The notes under the pieces are model-generated. The model ran no database searches. It saw nothing but the letters and a program-made list of their open reading frames with translations, and was not told the origin of the DNA. A program made the position numbers and the translations under genes. Source: a virus. From it: DNA of 61,165 nt. Below, one piece after another: positions 1 to 5,770 of the stretch (the stretch's first letter is position 1; the number at the start of each line of letters is the position of its first letter). The stretch is from the IMG/VR virus record IMGVR_UViG_3300042478_002789, positions 1 to 61,165 of that record; one strand, 5' to 3'.

Positions 1-1
1 C

Positions 2-226
2 TCATGGCTTGGCCTCCAGCGCGGCGCGGGCTGCTGCCTCAATGTGCGGAGGAACATTGCTTCCACTCGCATGAGCGTGAATGTAGACCGCCAGCGGCCA
101 GCGCAGCACATCGACAAGGGCGCGGAGCCGGGTGATCTCCTGCGCCATCTTCATCTCCGCTGCGGTCGGTCCTGCGTATCGTGCACACAGGAAATCAACT
201 CCGAACTCCTTGTAGATGTCGCTCAT
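2..226 (-). CDS. Small array protein, paralogue of the 2699-2932 gene
   Basis: A 74-residue protein of unknown function. It begins MSDIYKEFGVD, has a short helical segment (EITRLRALVDVLRWP, residues about 30-45), a WPLAVYIHAH stretch and a C-terminal EAKP tail. About three quarters of its residues match the product of 2699-2932, and the DNA is also close, so the two arose by duplication. The start at 226 overlaps the stop of the upstream gene as ATGA and has AAGGAGG upstream. Its own stop (2-4) overlaps an ATG at 3-5 that begins another array gene running off the left edge of the window. Confidence 0.85.
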   Translation of the reverse strand: MSDIYKEFGVDFLCARYAGPTAAEMKMAQEITRLRALVDVLRWPLAVYIHAHASGSNVPPHIEAAARAALEAKP

Positions 227-432
227 GGCTTGGCCTCCTTAATGGCCGCGAAATATGCTGGACGCCAATCACCGTCCTGCGTGTTTTCCCATTCGGCGCC
301 GCACCTTTCGCAGCGTCTGACGGATCGTCTAGACACATACGTCGTGTTGTCTGGCAGGGGCATTGGCACATCAATGGTCATCCGCCGCGCCGTCTTGTGG
401 AGGCAGGAGAGGCAGAGCAATACTTTAGTCAT
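223..432 (-). CDS. Small array protein with zinc-ribbon cysteines
   Basis: A 69-residue protein beginning MTKVLLCLSC. Two Cys pairs, CLSC near residues 7-10 and CERC near 41-44, with nearby His residues suggest a zinc ribbon; no family is recognised. It ends IKEAKP, the embedded ribosome-binding site for the gene starting at 226. Its start overlaps the stop of the upstream gene (429-743). The function is unknown; a small regulator or host-takeover factor would fit the setting, but that is inference. Confidence 0.8.
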   Translation of the reverse strand: MTKVLLCLSCLHKTARRMTIDVPMPLPDNTTYVSRRSVRRCERCGAEWENTQDGDWRPAYFAAIKEAKP

Positions 433-743
433 GGCGCAGCATCTTCAAGCGCGTAGGTCGCTGTTTTCTGATGGTTATAGCAGTTAGTGCATTGAGCCGC
501 CACGCTAGGGTGTGGCGTGGCTTGAATCCGTCGAAGCGCCCTTTCCAGCACCTCGACGCGGGCGCGCAGCCTCTCAACCTCAGCAGCGGCAATTGCAGCC
601 TCTGCTTTCTCCCGCTGGGCTTCCCACAACTTGTATTCCACGCCTTTGGGAATTCGGTGACCAAAACCTATGCTGGTCTTGTCGGGGTCTATTCCCTCTG
701 CAACGCAGAGTGCGCGTGCGACTGCTTCAACAATGTCGCTCAT
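429..743 (-). CDS. Small array protein with coiled-coil segment
   Basis: A 104-residue unknown starting MSDIVEAVARALCVAEG. The N-terminal 25 residues resemble a general phage small-protein opening. Residues about 45-70 are a charged helix with the array's common EVERLRARVEVLERAL coiled coil, followed by a CTNCYNH Cys/His pair. The MSD start at 743, with the cassette SD upstream, is chosen over an in-frame Met 27 bases further up. It ends EDAAP instead of EAKP, so the downstream cassette has diverged here. Confidence 0.82.
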   Translation of the reverse strand: MSDIVEAVARALCVAEGIDPDKTSIGFGHRIPKGVEYKLWEAQREKAEAAIAAAEVERLRARVEVLERALRRIQATPHPSVAAQCTNCYNHQKTATYALEDAAP

Positions 744-985
744 GGCTTGGCCTCCTCCTTGAACGCGCATCTGTCCACGCCATCCTTTTCCCTGCGATTG
801 ATCTGCCCACCGTTAGGCACAAATGGGGTCAAAATCGGCAAGAAGAATGCTGCGGGAAGCCGCAGGTCCATCTGGTTCTCTTTGAAGTACCGGCAGAGTC
901 CATCACCACTTGGATGCAGCCTGCCGTTCTTCGTGCGCTCCCACTCCGCGTAGATGCAGCCGACGCAAGTTGATGGCTCGCTCAT
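740..985 (-). CDS. Small Cys-containing array protein
   Basis: An 81-residue unknown starting MSEPSTCVGCIYAEWERT. It has CVGC at residues 7-10, a third Cys in GLCRYF near residue 31 and a fourth near the C-terminus, suggesting metal binding. The body is hydrophobic around LPAAFFLPILTPF, and the tail is FKEEAKP. Stop and start overlap both neighbours as ATGA. No family recognised. Confidence 0.8.
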   Translation of the reverse strand: MSEPSTCVGCIYAEWERTKNGRLHPSGDGLCRYFKENQMDLRLPAAFFLPILTPFVPNGGQINRREKDGVDRCAFKEEAKP

Positions 986-1218
986 GGCTTGGCCTCCTTG
1001 TCGAGCCGAGCGATGAGCGCGTCGGCGAACATGACCGCGTCATACGCGCATCCATTGAAGGTTCCGCTTGAGCCGTCGTAGCTAGAGTTCGCGAGCTGCC
1101 CCGCGAGACACGCAGTCGCGATGCGCTCGCGTCGGTCGGCGCGGAGGCGCTCGATCTCGGCTCGCATCAACGCGATCTGCCGCCCCGCGATATCATATGC
1201 CTTCTGATTGTCGCTCAT
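982..1218 (-). CDS. Small array protein, short coiled coil
   Basis: A 78-residue unknown starting MSDNQKAYDIAGRQIALMRAEIERLRADRRERI. The N-terminal half is predicted helical and contains the array's EIERLRA motif. The C-terminal half (GCAYDAVMFADALIARLDKEAKP) ends in the shared tail. Coupled to both neighbours by ATGA overlaps. Confidence 0.82.
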   Translation of the reverse strand: MSDNQKAYDIAGRQIALMRAEIERLRADRRERIATACLAGQLANSSYDGSSGTFNGCAYDAVMFADALIARLDKEAKP

Positions 1219-1442
1219 GGCTTGGCCTCCTTCAGCTTGGCGTGTATTGGGGTTGCGTTGAGTAACCGACCGCTGGCTGGATGGATGCGGTCGTTCAACG
1301 CTCCAACGAGTTCTTCAGGTGGGCGCGGCAACCTGACATCCCTCTCCAGCACCTCGATGCGGGCGCGGAGGCGCTGGTTGTCGGCATTAAGCTCGCACAC
1401 TTCGCGAGATAGCTTCTCTATGATTTCGTAAACGTCGCTCAT
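1215..1442 (-). CDS. Small array protein, coiled coil
   Basis: A 75-residue unknown. It opens MSDVYEIIEKLSREVCELNADNQRLRARIEVLERDV, a nearly continuous heptad-like helix, then a Pro-rich turn (LPRPPEELVG) and the KEAKP tail. The DNA for the RLRARIEVLE segment (about 1338-1375) closely matches that of other array genes. Function unknown; homo- or hetero-oligomerisation through the coiled coil is an inference. Confidence 0.83.
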   Translation of the reverse strand: MSDVYEIIEKLSREVCELNADNQRLRARIEVLERDVRLPRPPEELVGALNDRIHPASGRLLNATPIHAKLKEAKP

Positions 1443-1630
1443 GGCTTGGCCTCCTCTCGTGTAACGACCAGCTTGATGGTCGGGCGTTTCTCGCGATTTA
1501 GAACCGCATAGCCGGTGATGTGGCCGGTCTTCGCGCGATTGCCATGGGGAAAAACCACGCTGACGGTTGAGTCGGAGCCGTGATCCTTTATCAGAGAGGT
1601 GATCAAGGCTCGCAATTGACCAAGTTTCAC
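1439..1630 (-). CDS. Small array protein with GTG start
   Basis: A 63-residue unknown with no coiled coil; it reads as a small beta-rich protein (STVSVVFPHGNRAKTGHITGYAVLN) and ends REEAKP. It is the only array member whose cassette uses GTG: the usual CCATGA is CCGTGA, so the overlap is GTGA. The SD AAGGAGG is unchanged. Function unknown. Confidence 0.82.
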   Translation of the reverse strand: MKLGQLRALITSLIKDHGSDSTVSVVFPHGNRAKTGHITGYAVLNREKRPTIKLVVTREEAKP

Positions 1631-1914
1631 GGCTTGGCCTCCTTCAGCGCGGCGCGCAGATTCTCCTCCAAATGCTCCCAGCCCTTTCCGGCTGGGTCAT
1701 AGGTATCGGCATTCTCGTAGTCGATGAGTGCCTGTGCTGCTGCGCGTATGGTCTCCAACTCCTCCACGCGGGCGCGGAGGCGGGTGATCTCGTTCAGCAG
1801 AAACGCACGGTCTTCATGCGATTTCGGGCAGATCAGCGACGGGCCGTAGCGCCACCGCTCACCTAGTTCGTGCCTCTCGCGTATCTCGGCTAGCTTCTTG
1901 TCAACGTCGCTCAT
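1627..1914 (-). CDS. Small array protein, coiled coil, similar to the 60954 gene
   Basis: A 95-residue unknown starting MSDVDKKLAEIRERHELGERWRYG. Residues about 41-60 hold NEITRLRARVEELETIRAAA, close to EITRLRARVEVLERIRAAA in the product of 60954-61145, and both end A-A-L-K-E-A-K-P. The two proteins thus share a C-terminal module, while the N-terminal part here is unique. This is one of the clearest signs that array genes are built from exchangeable segments. Confidence 0.84.
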   Translation of the reverse strand: MSDVDKKLAEIRERHELGERWRYGPSLICPKSHEDRAFLLNEITRLRARVEELETIRAAAQALIDYENADTYDPAGKGWEHLEENLRAALKEAKP

Positions 1915-2129
1915 GGCTTGACCTCCTCGTGTAAGACATACTCGTCGGAGACCCAGGCTTCCTCAACCCAAATCCCGTCGAATTTCTTGTTATACTTGTT
2001 ATCCTCAATTTCTTTTGCGCAGGACTCTGCCATCTCCCTATCAGCAAAGACCCTGTAAACATACGTCCGGGTTCTTCCTTCAGAGTAATCGCCTTCAACG
2101 AGAACTATCCAGACGACGTTCTTGGTCAT
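1911..2129 (-). CDS. Small array protein, tail variant EEVKP
   Basis: A 72-residue unknown starting MTKNVVWIVLVEGDYSEGRTRTYVYRVFADREMAESCAKEIEDNK. It looks like a compact alpha/beta fold. It ends HEEVKP because one base of the cassette changed (GAGGTCAAGCC), which leaves the SD GAGGT intact. Its start at 2129 lies in a cassette that is not coding for the gene upstream, which already stopped at 2157. Confidence 0.82.
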   Translation of the reverse strand: MTKNVVWIVLVEGDYSEGRTRTYVYRVFADREMAESCAKEIEDNKYNKKFDGIWVEEAWVSDEYVLHEEVKP

Positions 2130-2156
2130 GGCTTGGCCTCCTTCAGGGCGCGACCG

Positions 2157-2702
2157 CTACTCGCAAGAGTAGATCTGTTCCGACCGCCGCAGCGGCAGCC
2201 ATCGCGGCACGGTCGTGAATGACTTGTCGCGGAACAGGACGCGGTTGGTCGGCTGGATGGTCAGGCGACCGCCATCGGTTCGCAAGAACATGAACTCCTT
2301 TGCCTGAGCCGGCGCGTGTGTGTAGGCGTCTCCTACCGGGATGGCCGTGAACAGGTATTCCGCGCCCAGCTCGGCGTCTGCCGCGCGCACAATCGCGCCG
2401 AGCCCGTCGAGGTAGTCGTAGGTGTGCAGGGAGAACTGCGAGTTGTAGCAGTCCCATTCCTGCGCGTCCTTGATCGTCCACGGATCGGGGTCGCTGCAGA
2501 ACGCCAGCGCGTGAGGCGGAAGGTCTCGGTAGACCGCGCCGCACTCAAGCAGCACCGTGCAGCCCCATGCTCGACCAGGATGGCTGTGCAGGCCGAACCA
2601 GACCGCAGGTAACCATTCGTCGGCGCCGAAGCCGATGAAGGCACCGCAGACCGAAACGTATTGATGGCGTGGCAGGCTGCCGCTGGCGGTGAAGAGCGTC
2701 AT
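2157..2702 (-). CDS. Hypothetical protein, largest member of the array
   Basis: A 181-residue unknown starting MTLFTASGSLPRHQYVSVCGAFIGFGADEWLPAVWFGLHS. It has several Trp and Cys residues and a regular alpha/beta pattern, with no recognised family. The start overlaps the stop of the neighbour at 2699 as ATGA with GGAGG upstream. It stops at 2157, leaving 27 non-coding bases that still contain a full cassette before the next start. Another frame through those bases reads ALKEAKP-stop, so an ancestral tail has been left out of frame. Confidence 0.82.
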   Translation of the reverse strand: MTLFTASGSLPRHQYVSVCGAFIGFGADEWLPAVWFGLHSHPGRAWGCTVLLECGAVYRDLPPHALAFCSDPDPWTIKDAQEWDCYNSQFSLHTYDYLDGLGAIVRAADAELGAEYLFTAIPVGDAYTHAPAQAKEFMFLRTDGGRLTIQPTNRVLFRDKSFTTVPRWLPLRRSEQIYSCE

Positions 2703-2932
2703 GGCTTGGCCTCCAGCGCGGCGCGGGCTGCTGCCTCAATGTGCGGCGGCACGGAATTGCCTGTCTGGTGCGCGTGGATGTAGACCGCCAGCGGCCAGCG
2801 CAGCGAATCGACGCGGGCGCGGAGGCGCTCGATCTCCTGCGCCATCTTCATCTCCGCTGCGGTGGGGCCTTCGTTCTCGCTGCAACAGTCGCGGAGAACA
2901 TCGACCCCGAACTCCTTGTAGATGTCGCTCAT
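2699..2932 (-). CDS. Small array protein, paralogue of the 2-226 gene
   Basis: A 77-residue unknown starting MSDIYKEFGVDVLRDCCSEN. It carries the EIERLRARVDSLRWPLAVYIHAH block and the identical VPPHIEAAARAALEAKP end seen in the 2-226 product, differing by a three-residue insertion and scattered substitutions. The MSD start at 2932 is preferred over an upstream in-frame Met because it sits at the cassette and overlaps the stop of the preceding gene. Confidence 0.85.
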   Translation of the reverse strand: MSDIYKEFGVDVLRDCCSENEGPTAAEMKMAQEIERLRARVDSLRWPLAVYIHAHQTGNSVPPHIEAAARAALEAKP

Positions 2933-3183
2933 GGCTTGGCCTCCTTGTTCAGAACTTTGTCGATACGAGCCATCATTGTTGCTTGCTCCACGACTCCGCG
3001 CTCTGTCATTGGTCTCCAGTAGATGAGACCGTTGTGACGAGCGTCGATCAATGCATCCGTCAACTCCATGACGCGAAAGCGGAGGCAAAGAATCTCCTCC
3101 GCTGCGTCGGCAATGATGTGAGCATCCTCCTCGCTGTACATGCGGGCTGCTTGAGCGCAGTCCATTAGGGTTCTATTGCTCAT
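2929..3183 (-). CDS. Small array protein, helical
   Basis: An 84-residue unknown starting MSNRTLMDCAQAARMYSEEDAHIIADAAEEILCLRFRVMELTDALIDAR. It is strongly helical, with a diverged LRFRVMELTDAL segment in the place of the array coiled coil, and ends KEAKP. The cassette upstream of its start at 3183 (GAGGATGGGCCATGAG) is diverged, so the exact repeat ends about here. Confidence 0.8.
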   Translation of the reverse strand: MSNRTLMDCAQAARMYSEEDAHIIADAAEEILCLRFRVMELTDALIDARHNGLIYWRPMTERGVVEQATMMARIDKVLNKEAKP

Positions 3184-3392
3184 GGCCCATCCTCCTCGCG
3201 CATGGCCCGCACCACTTCTAGGAGATCCTCTTTGTTGGCCACGCCAAACGAGAGCATGCGCTCCAGGTCCACGGAGTGGGCAAGCATCTTCTCGTTGTGG
3301 GCGCGGATGCGGATGATATCGTCGATGGCGTCATCGATATATTCGATCCTCATCTTCCGCATGGCTTGTAGCGTTCGGAATGTTCTGGTCAT
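3180..3392 (-). CDS. Small helical protein next to the array
   Basis: A 70-residue unknown starting MTRTFRTLQAMRKMRIEYIDDAIDDIIRIRAHNEKMLAHSVDLERML. Almost all of it is predicted helix. It ends REEDGP rather than EAKP but still carries GAGGA before the next start, so coupling is kept while the tail sequence differs. ATGA overlaps join it to both neighbours. Confidence 0.78.
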   Translation of the reverse strand: MTRTFRTLQAMRKMRIEYIDDAIDDIIRIRAHNEKMLAHSVDLERMLSFGVANKEDLLEVVRAMREEDGP

Positions 3393-3673
3393 AGGCCGGC
3401 CTCCTCCTTGATGCGGTTGACGACTGGCCAGAGTTCCTCGTGGACGAGGTCGTGGATGATGTCCTCGGGGGACTTGTCATCGGCGAGGTGGAGTACCATC
3501 CGTTCCTGTGCCTCGTCAAGGATGGCTTCGCGCAGCGTCACCATGATGGCAAGGATCTCCTTCTTGGCTTTGGCCTGGGCCTTCTCGATGCGCTCGTAGC
3601 AATGGAGGGCGGAGCATTGCTCGCGGTGTGCGTCGGTCTCCCGACAGTACTGCTCGTAGCTATACTGGTTCAT
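3389..3673 (-). CDS. Hypothetical protein, coupled small gene
   Basis: A 94-residue unknown starting MNQYSYEQYCRETDAHREQCSALHCYERIEKAQAKAKKEILAIMV. It is helical and acidic in its second half and ends IKEEAGL; the last codons again hold AAGGAGG upstream of the next ATG. The start at 3673 is taken because AAGGAGG lies just upstream inside the preceding gene; a longer reading extending to 3826 would run through the gene at 3660-3839. Confidence 0.8.
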   Translation of the reverse strand: MNQYSYEQYCRETDAHREQCSALHCYERIEKAQAKAKKEILAIMVTLREAILDEAQERMVLHLADDKSPEDIIHDLVHEELWPVVNRIKEEAGL

Positions 3674-3839
3674 GGGGTTCCTCCTTGATGAGGTGGTAAC
3701 CGGCAGCTTGGAGGGCAGCGAGAACAGCGGCGGTATCCTGCCGCCACCACCCTTTCTCCTCTTCGGAGAGAAGGTGCCATGGCTTGTGGGGGTATTCGTT
3801 GACTGCCCATATGGCAGCGATGACATCGAGGTGGTCCAT
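3660..3839 (-). CDS. Hypothetical protein, 59 residues
   Basis: An unknown protein starting MDHLDVIAAIWAVNEYPHKPWHLLSEEEKGWWRQD. It is short and Trp-rich, with a helical C-terminal half ending KEEPHEPV. The AAGGAGG in its last codons serves the gene starting at 3673, so the 14-base overlap is functional coupling. Its ATG overlaps the stop of the upstream gene as TGATG. Confidence 0.75.
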   Translation of the reverse strand: MDHLDVIAAIWAVNEYPHKPWHLLSEEEKGWWRQDTAAVLAALQAAGYHLIKEEPHEPV

Positions 3840-4078
3840 CAGTCTTTCTCCCGTGAGATGGTAAGGAGTTTATCGCACTCCGCTTCTATGACACCTAGGA
3901 GGCGGGCTACGAGGCGGGCCTCACCCTCGCTGGCAAAAGAGAACTGGAGGGTGCCTTGTTGCAGGTGGCGATGCATGGTGAGAAGGTACTCCTCGACAGC
4001 GGTGGCCAAGGGCAGCGGGTCGAGGGGGGTTGTTGGCACAAGCAGCTTGTTGAAGTCAATCTTTTTCTTTCTTGCCAC
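3839..4078 (-). CDS. Hypothetical protein, basic N-terminus, GTG start
   Basis: A 79-residue unknown starting (GTG) MARKKKIDFNKLLVPTTPLDPLPLATAVEEYLLTMHRHLQQG. The Lys-rich start is followed by a helical, acidic body (EGEARLVARLLGVIEAECDKLL). The GTG lies inside the end of the 4056-4226 gene, with AGAGGAGAAAG upstream as SD. Function unknown. Confidence 0.75.
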   Translation of the reverse strand: MARKKKIDFNKLLVPTTPLDPLPLATAVEEYLLTMHRHLQQGTLQFSFASEGEARLVARLLGVIEAECDKLLTISREKD

Positions 4079-4226
4079 GTGGCTTTCTCCTCTTGTTTAG
4101 GATGGCGATGAGTTCTTCGACGACTTCATTTCGGAGGGCGGGGCTGCACTCCACCGAGACCACGACCATGAGTTGCTTGTGGCCCCGGAAGATGCTGCCG
4201 TCGATGTTTCGGAACGTGGTCTTCAT
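4056..4226 (-). CDS. Hypothetical protein, 56 residues
   Basis: An unknown protein starting MKTTFRNIDGSIFRGHKQLMVVVSVECSPALRNEVVEELIAILNKRRK. It looks like a small alpha/beta protein with a basic tail. The start at 4226 has GAGGAA upstream. It overlaps the downstream gene by 23 bases and shares 101 bases with the end of the HTH-like reading frame at 4126-4548, which is the reason for the moderate confidence. Confidence 0.65.
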   Translation of the reverse strand: MKTTFRNIDGSIFRGHKQLMVVVSVECSPALRNEVVEELIAILNKRRKPRGKKEKD

Positions 4227-4548
4227 AGCGTAGGTTCCTCATGAGGTTGGCGAGGGCGGCCTCCGGGTCAGAGGGGGGTCGGAGGTAGCGGATGGCGTAG
4301 ACGGCTTCGTTGTTGCGTAGGGATACCGCTTCCAACTGGCGCTTGGCAACCATGTTCTGGATGCGGATGGCAACAGCGGGCCGGGCAATCCCCGTGAAGG
4401 TTGCTAGCTCGGTGGCAGTGAAGTCACTCCCCAGGGTCTGGATTGCCGCTACCACCCTGCGGGTCAAGCGCCCGCCATTGGGGGCACCAAGGAGCGGCTT
4501 CGCAGTATTCGGCGCAACGGACGTTGCTACCTTCACGCTTCTGGACAT
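4126..4548 (-). CDS. Winged-helix/HTH-like protein
   Basis: A 140-residue protein. Residues about 30-80 (LTRRVVAAIQTLGSDFTATELATFTGIARPAVAIRIQNMVAKRQLEAV) read as a helix-turn-helix of the MarR/GntR style: helix, TATELA turn, recognition helix RPAVAIRIQNMV, then a wing. It probably binds DNA as an early regulator. The last 40 residues (RHRRQHLPGPQATHG) are low-complexity and coincide with the 4056-4226 gene in another frame, so the true C-terminus may differ. Its first 125 bases overlap the end of the nuclease gene. Confidence 0.6.
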   Translation of the reverse strand: MSRSVKVATSVAPNTAKPLLGAPNGGRLTRRVVAAIQTLGSDFTATELATFTGIARPAVAIRIQNMVAKRQLEAVSLRNNEAVYAIRYLRPPSDPEAALANLMRNLRYEDHVPKHRRQHLPGPQATHGRGLGGVQPRPPK

Positions 4549-5296
4549 AGAGCTTTCCCTTGTCGTTCTGGTAGGAGATGAAAGCGGTGGCCGTCTCCTC
4601 GGAGTTGAAGAGTTTCACGGCGGACTTGCGCCCCTCCTTCATGACGGCGAAGGTCGTTGGCTTGTACCAGCGGTCCTCGGCGCTGCACTCGGGGTTGCTC
4701 TGGTGGTAGAGGATGCGCTGGGAGATGCGCTCCTCGGCTACGTCGTGGGTCCACACCGGGATGTCCACTACCTGCATGGGCAGGTTGGGGTAGGTAACGT
4801 CACGCACCGAGAGGAACTTGGCCCAATCGCGCAGCATGACGATGACCTGTATGGCCTTGACCTCCATGCCGTGGAGGCGCAGCAACCAAGCGTAGGTATT
4901 GAGTTGGTTCTCCCAATCGGGCTCCACCAGTTGCTTCTGGAAGCGAGAGACAGAGGTGACCTTGTAGTCCTGGAGGATCTGCTGGTCGACCAGCAGGCGG
5001 TCGAACTTGCCGCTGATGGTGACACCGTGGCGAGAGGCGAAGAGCCGCTTCTCCACGATGGCTTCCGTGTCGGCCTCCTCCAGCAGGCGGTGGAAGGCTG
5101 AACCCAAGAGGTTCATGAGGTAGTCGGAGGCGTCCCGCTGGATGTCCCCCGAGTGGGCCTTGGCTAGGCGCACCATCTGCGGGGGTTTCCAGAGGGAGGT
5201 CACCGAGATGTCGGCGTCCCCGATGTCATAGTCGTCCTTGGCGAGGGCGGATACGACGGGCTGGGGCAGGTTGAACTTGTTAGAAAGCGGGTTCAT
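4424..5296 (-). CDS. PD-(D/E)XK exonuclease (Cas4/RecB-like)
   Basis: A 290-residue nuclease. It shows the family's signature order: AFHRLLEEAD, then GKFDRLLVDQQILQDYKVTS (D...DYK, the PD-(D/E)XK core) and WENQLNTYAWLL (QLNTY, motif IV). Near the C-terminus CAEYCEAAPWCPQW gives three clustered cysteines, as in Cas4/AddB-type enzymes with an iron-sulphur cluster. Such phage enzymes process DNA ends in replication and recombination. The ATG at 5296 with AAGGAG 6 bases upstream is chosen over in-frame Mets further up. It probably works with the Sak4-like ATPase and SSB at 58-59 kb. Confidence 0.85.
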   Translation of the reverse strand: MNPLSNKFNLPQPVVSALAKDDYDIGDADISVTSLWKPPQMVRLAKAHSGDIQRDASDYLMNLLGSAFHRLLEEADTEAIVEKRLFASRHGVTISGKFDRLLVDQQILQDYKVTSVSRFQKQLVEPDWENQLNTYAWLLRLHGMEVKAIQVIVMLRDWAKFLSVRDVTYPNLPMQVVDIPVWTHDVAEERISQRILYHQSNPECSAEDRWYKPTTFAVMKEGRKSAVKLFNSEETATAFISYQNDKGKLYVQKREGSNVRCAEYCEAAPWCPQWRALDPQGGSGNPDPGE

Positions 5297-5435
5297 GCAG
5301 GTCTCCTTCATCATGGCGCTTCTTGAATTCGGCGGCGATGCGGTAGTGGCGGAAGGCTTCGTCGTACTTGCCTTCCCATTCGAGGTCAACCGCTTTCTGC
5401 TGGTGCTTCTGGTACAGGTGGTACGTCGTTTCCAC
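5280..5435 (-). CDS. Hypothetical protein, 51 residues, GTG start
   Basis: An unknown protein starting (GTG) METTYHLYQKHQQKAVDLEWEGKYDEAFRHYRIAAEFKKRHDEG. The TPR-like helical pair (EGKYDEAFRHYRIAAEFKKR) is clear. Its final codons supply the AAGGAG used by the exonuclease gene starting at 5296, a 17-base overlap. It lies 50 bases inside the upstream small gene in another frame. Confidence 0.7.
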   Translation of the reverse strand: METTYHLYQKHQQKAVDLEWEGKYDEAFRHYRIAAEFKKRHDEGDLHEPAF

Positions 5436-5538
5436 GGGCTTTCCTATATCGTTCGAGGGTCGAGGTGAGTTTGCGGATCCACTCTTCGAGTTGCTCGGGG
5501 GTGAGATCCTCGGGGTCGATGGAAAAGAGGGCGCTCAA
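5386..5538 (-). CDS. Hypothetical protein, 50 residues, TTG start
   Basis: An unknown protein starting (TTG) MSALFSIDPEDLTPEQLEEWIRKLTSTLERYRKARG. It has an acidic helix followed by a helix and a Pro-rich tail (NDVPPVPEAPAESG). The TTG overlaps the stop of the upstream gene as TTGA, with AAGGAGAT upstream. Overlap with the 5280-5435 gene is 50 bases. Confidence 0.65.
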   Translation of the reverse strand: MSALFSIDPEDLTPEQLEEWIRKLTSTLERYRKARGNDVPPVPEAPAESG

Positions 5539-5759
5539 TTTATGGTATCTCCTTGTTGGGGCAGGGTGAGGTAGCTGATGTATTGGAGGACGGCTGCGTT
5601 GTGGGCGGCGAAGAATTCCCCAAACTTGGAGGGGGGCACGATGCCGGCCATCTCGGCAGCCAGTATGCGAGCCAGCATATCCAAACGCCAAGTGGGATCA
5701 ATGTTCTCGAACTTTTCCCAGATGTCGAGGGCACGGTTACGGAATTCGGATTCGGTCAT
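5535..5759 (-). CDS. Hypothetical protein, 74 residues
   Basis: An unknown protein starting MTESEFRNRALDIWEKFENIDPTWRLDMLARILAAEMAGIVPPSKFGEFF. It is mostly helical. The ATG at 5759 follows GAGGAGAACCGCC; an in-frame Met upstream lacks an SD. It ends GDTIN and overlaps the next gene's TTG start. Confidence 0.75.
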   Translation of the reverse strand: MTESEFRNRALDIWEKFENIDPTWRLDMLARILAAEMAGIVPPSKFGEFFAAHNAAVLQYISYLTLPQQGDTIN

Positions 5760-5770
5760 GGCGGTTCTCC

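Larger units (their letters stand above)
1..2946 (-). repeat. RBS/stop-start coupling cassette, 10 exact copies genome-wide
   Basis: On the minus strand the 15-mer GGAGGCCAAGCCATG recurs with its start codon at 3-5, 224-226, 741-743, 983-985, 1216-1218, 1440-1442, 2127-2129, 2700-2702, 2930-2932 and 60955-60957. Near copies start at 1628 (GTG start) and 1912 (one base changed). The common form AAGGAGGCCAAGCCATGAG holds a consensus Shine-Dalgarno, a 6-base spacer and an ATG whose last bases form the stop TGA of the preceding gene. Read in frame it encodes K-E-A-K-P-stop. Each gene therefore ends in EAKP because it carries the ribosome-binding site of the next. The array continues across the window ends. 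Confidence 0.93.

Noticed and set aside
2143-2544. Second minus-strand frame inside the 2157-2702 gene
   Set aside because: Arg/Pro-rich shadow; it lacks the coupled start used by other array genes.
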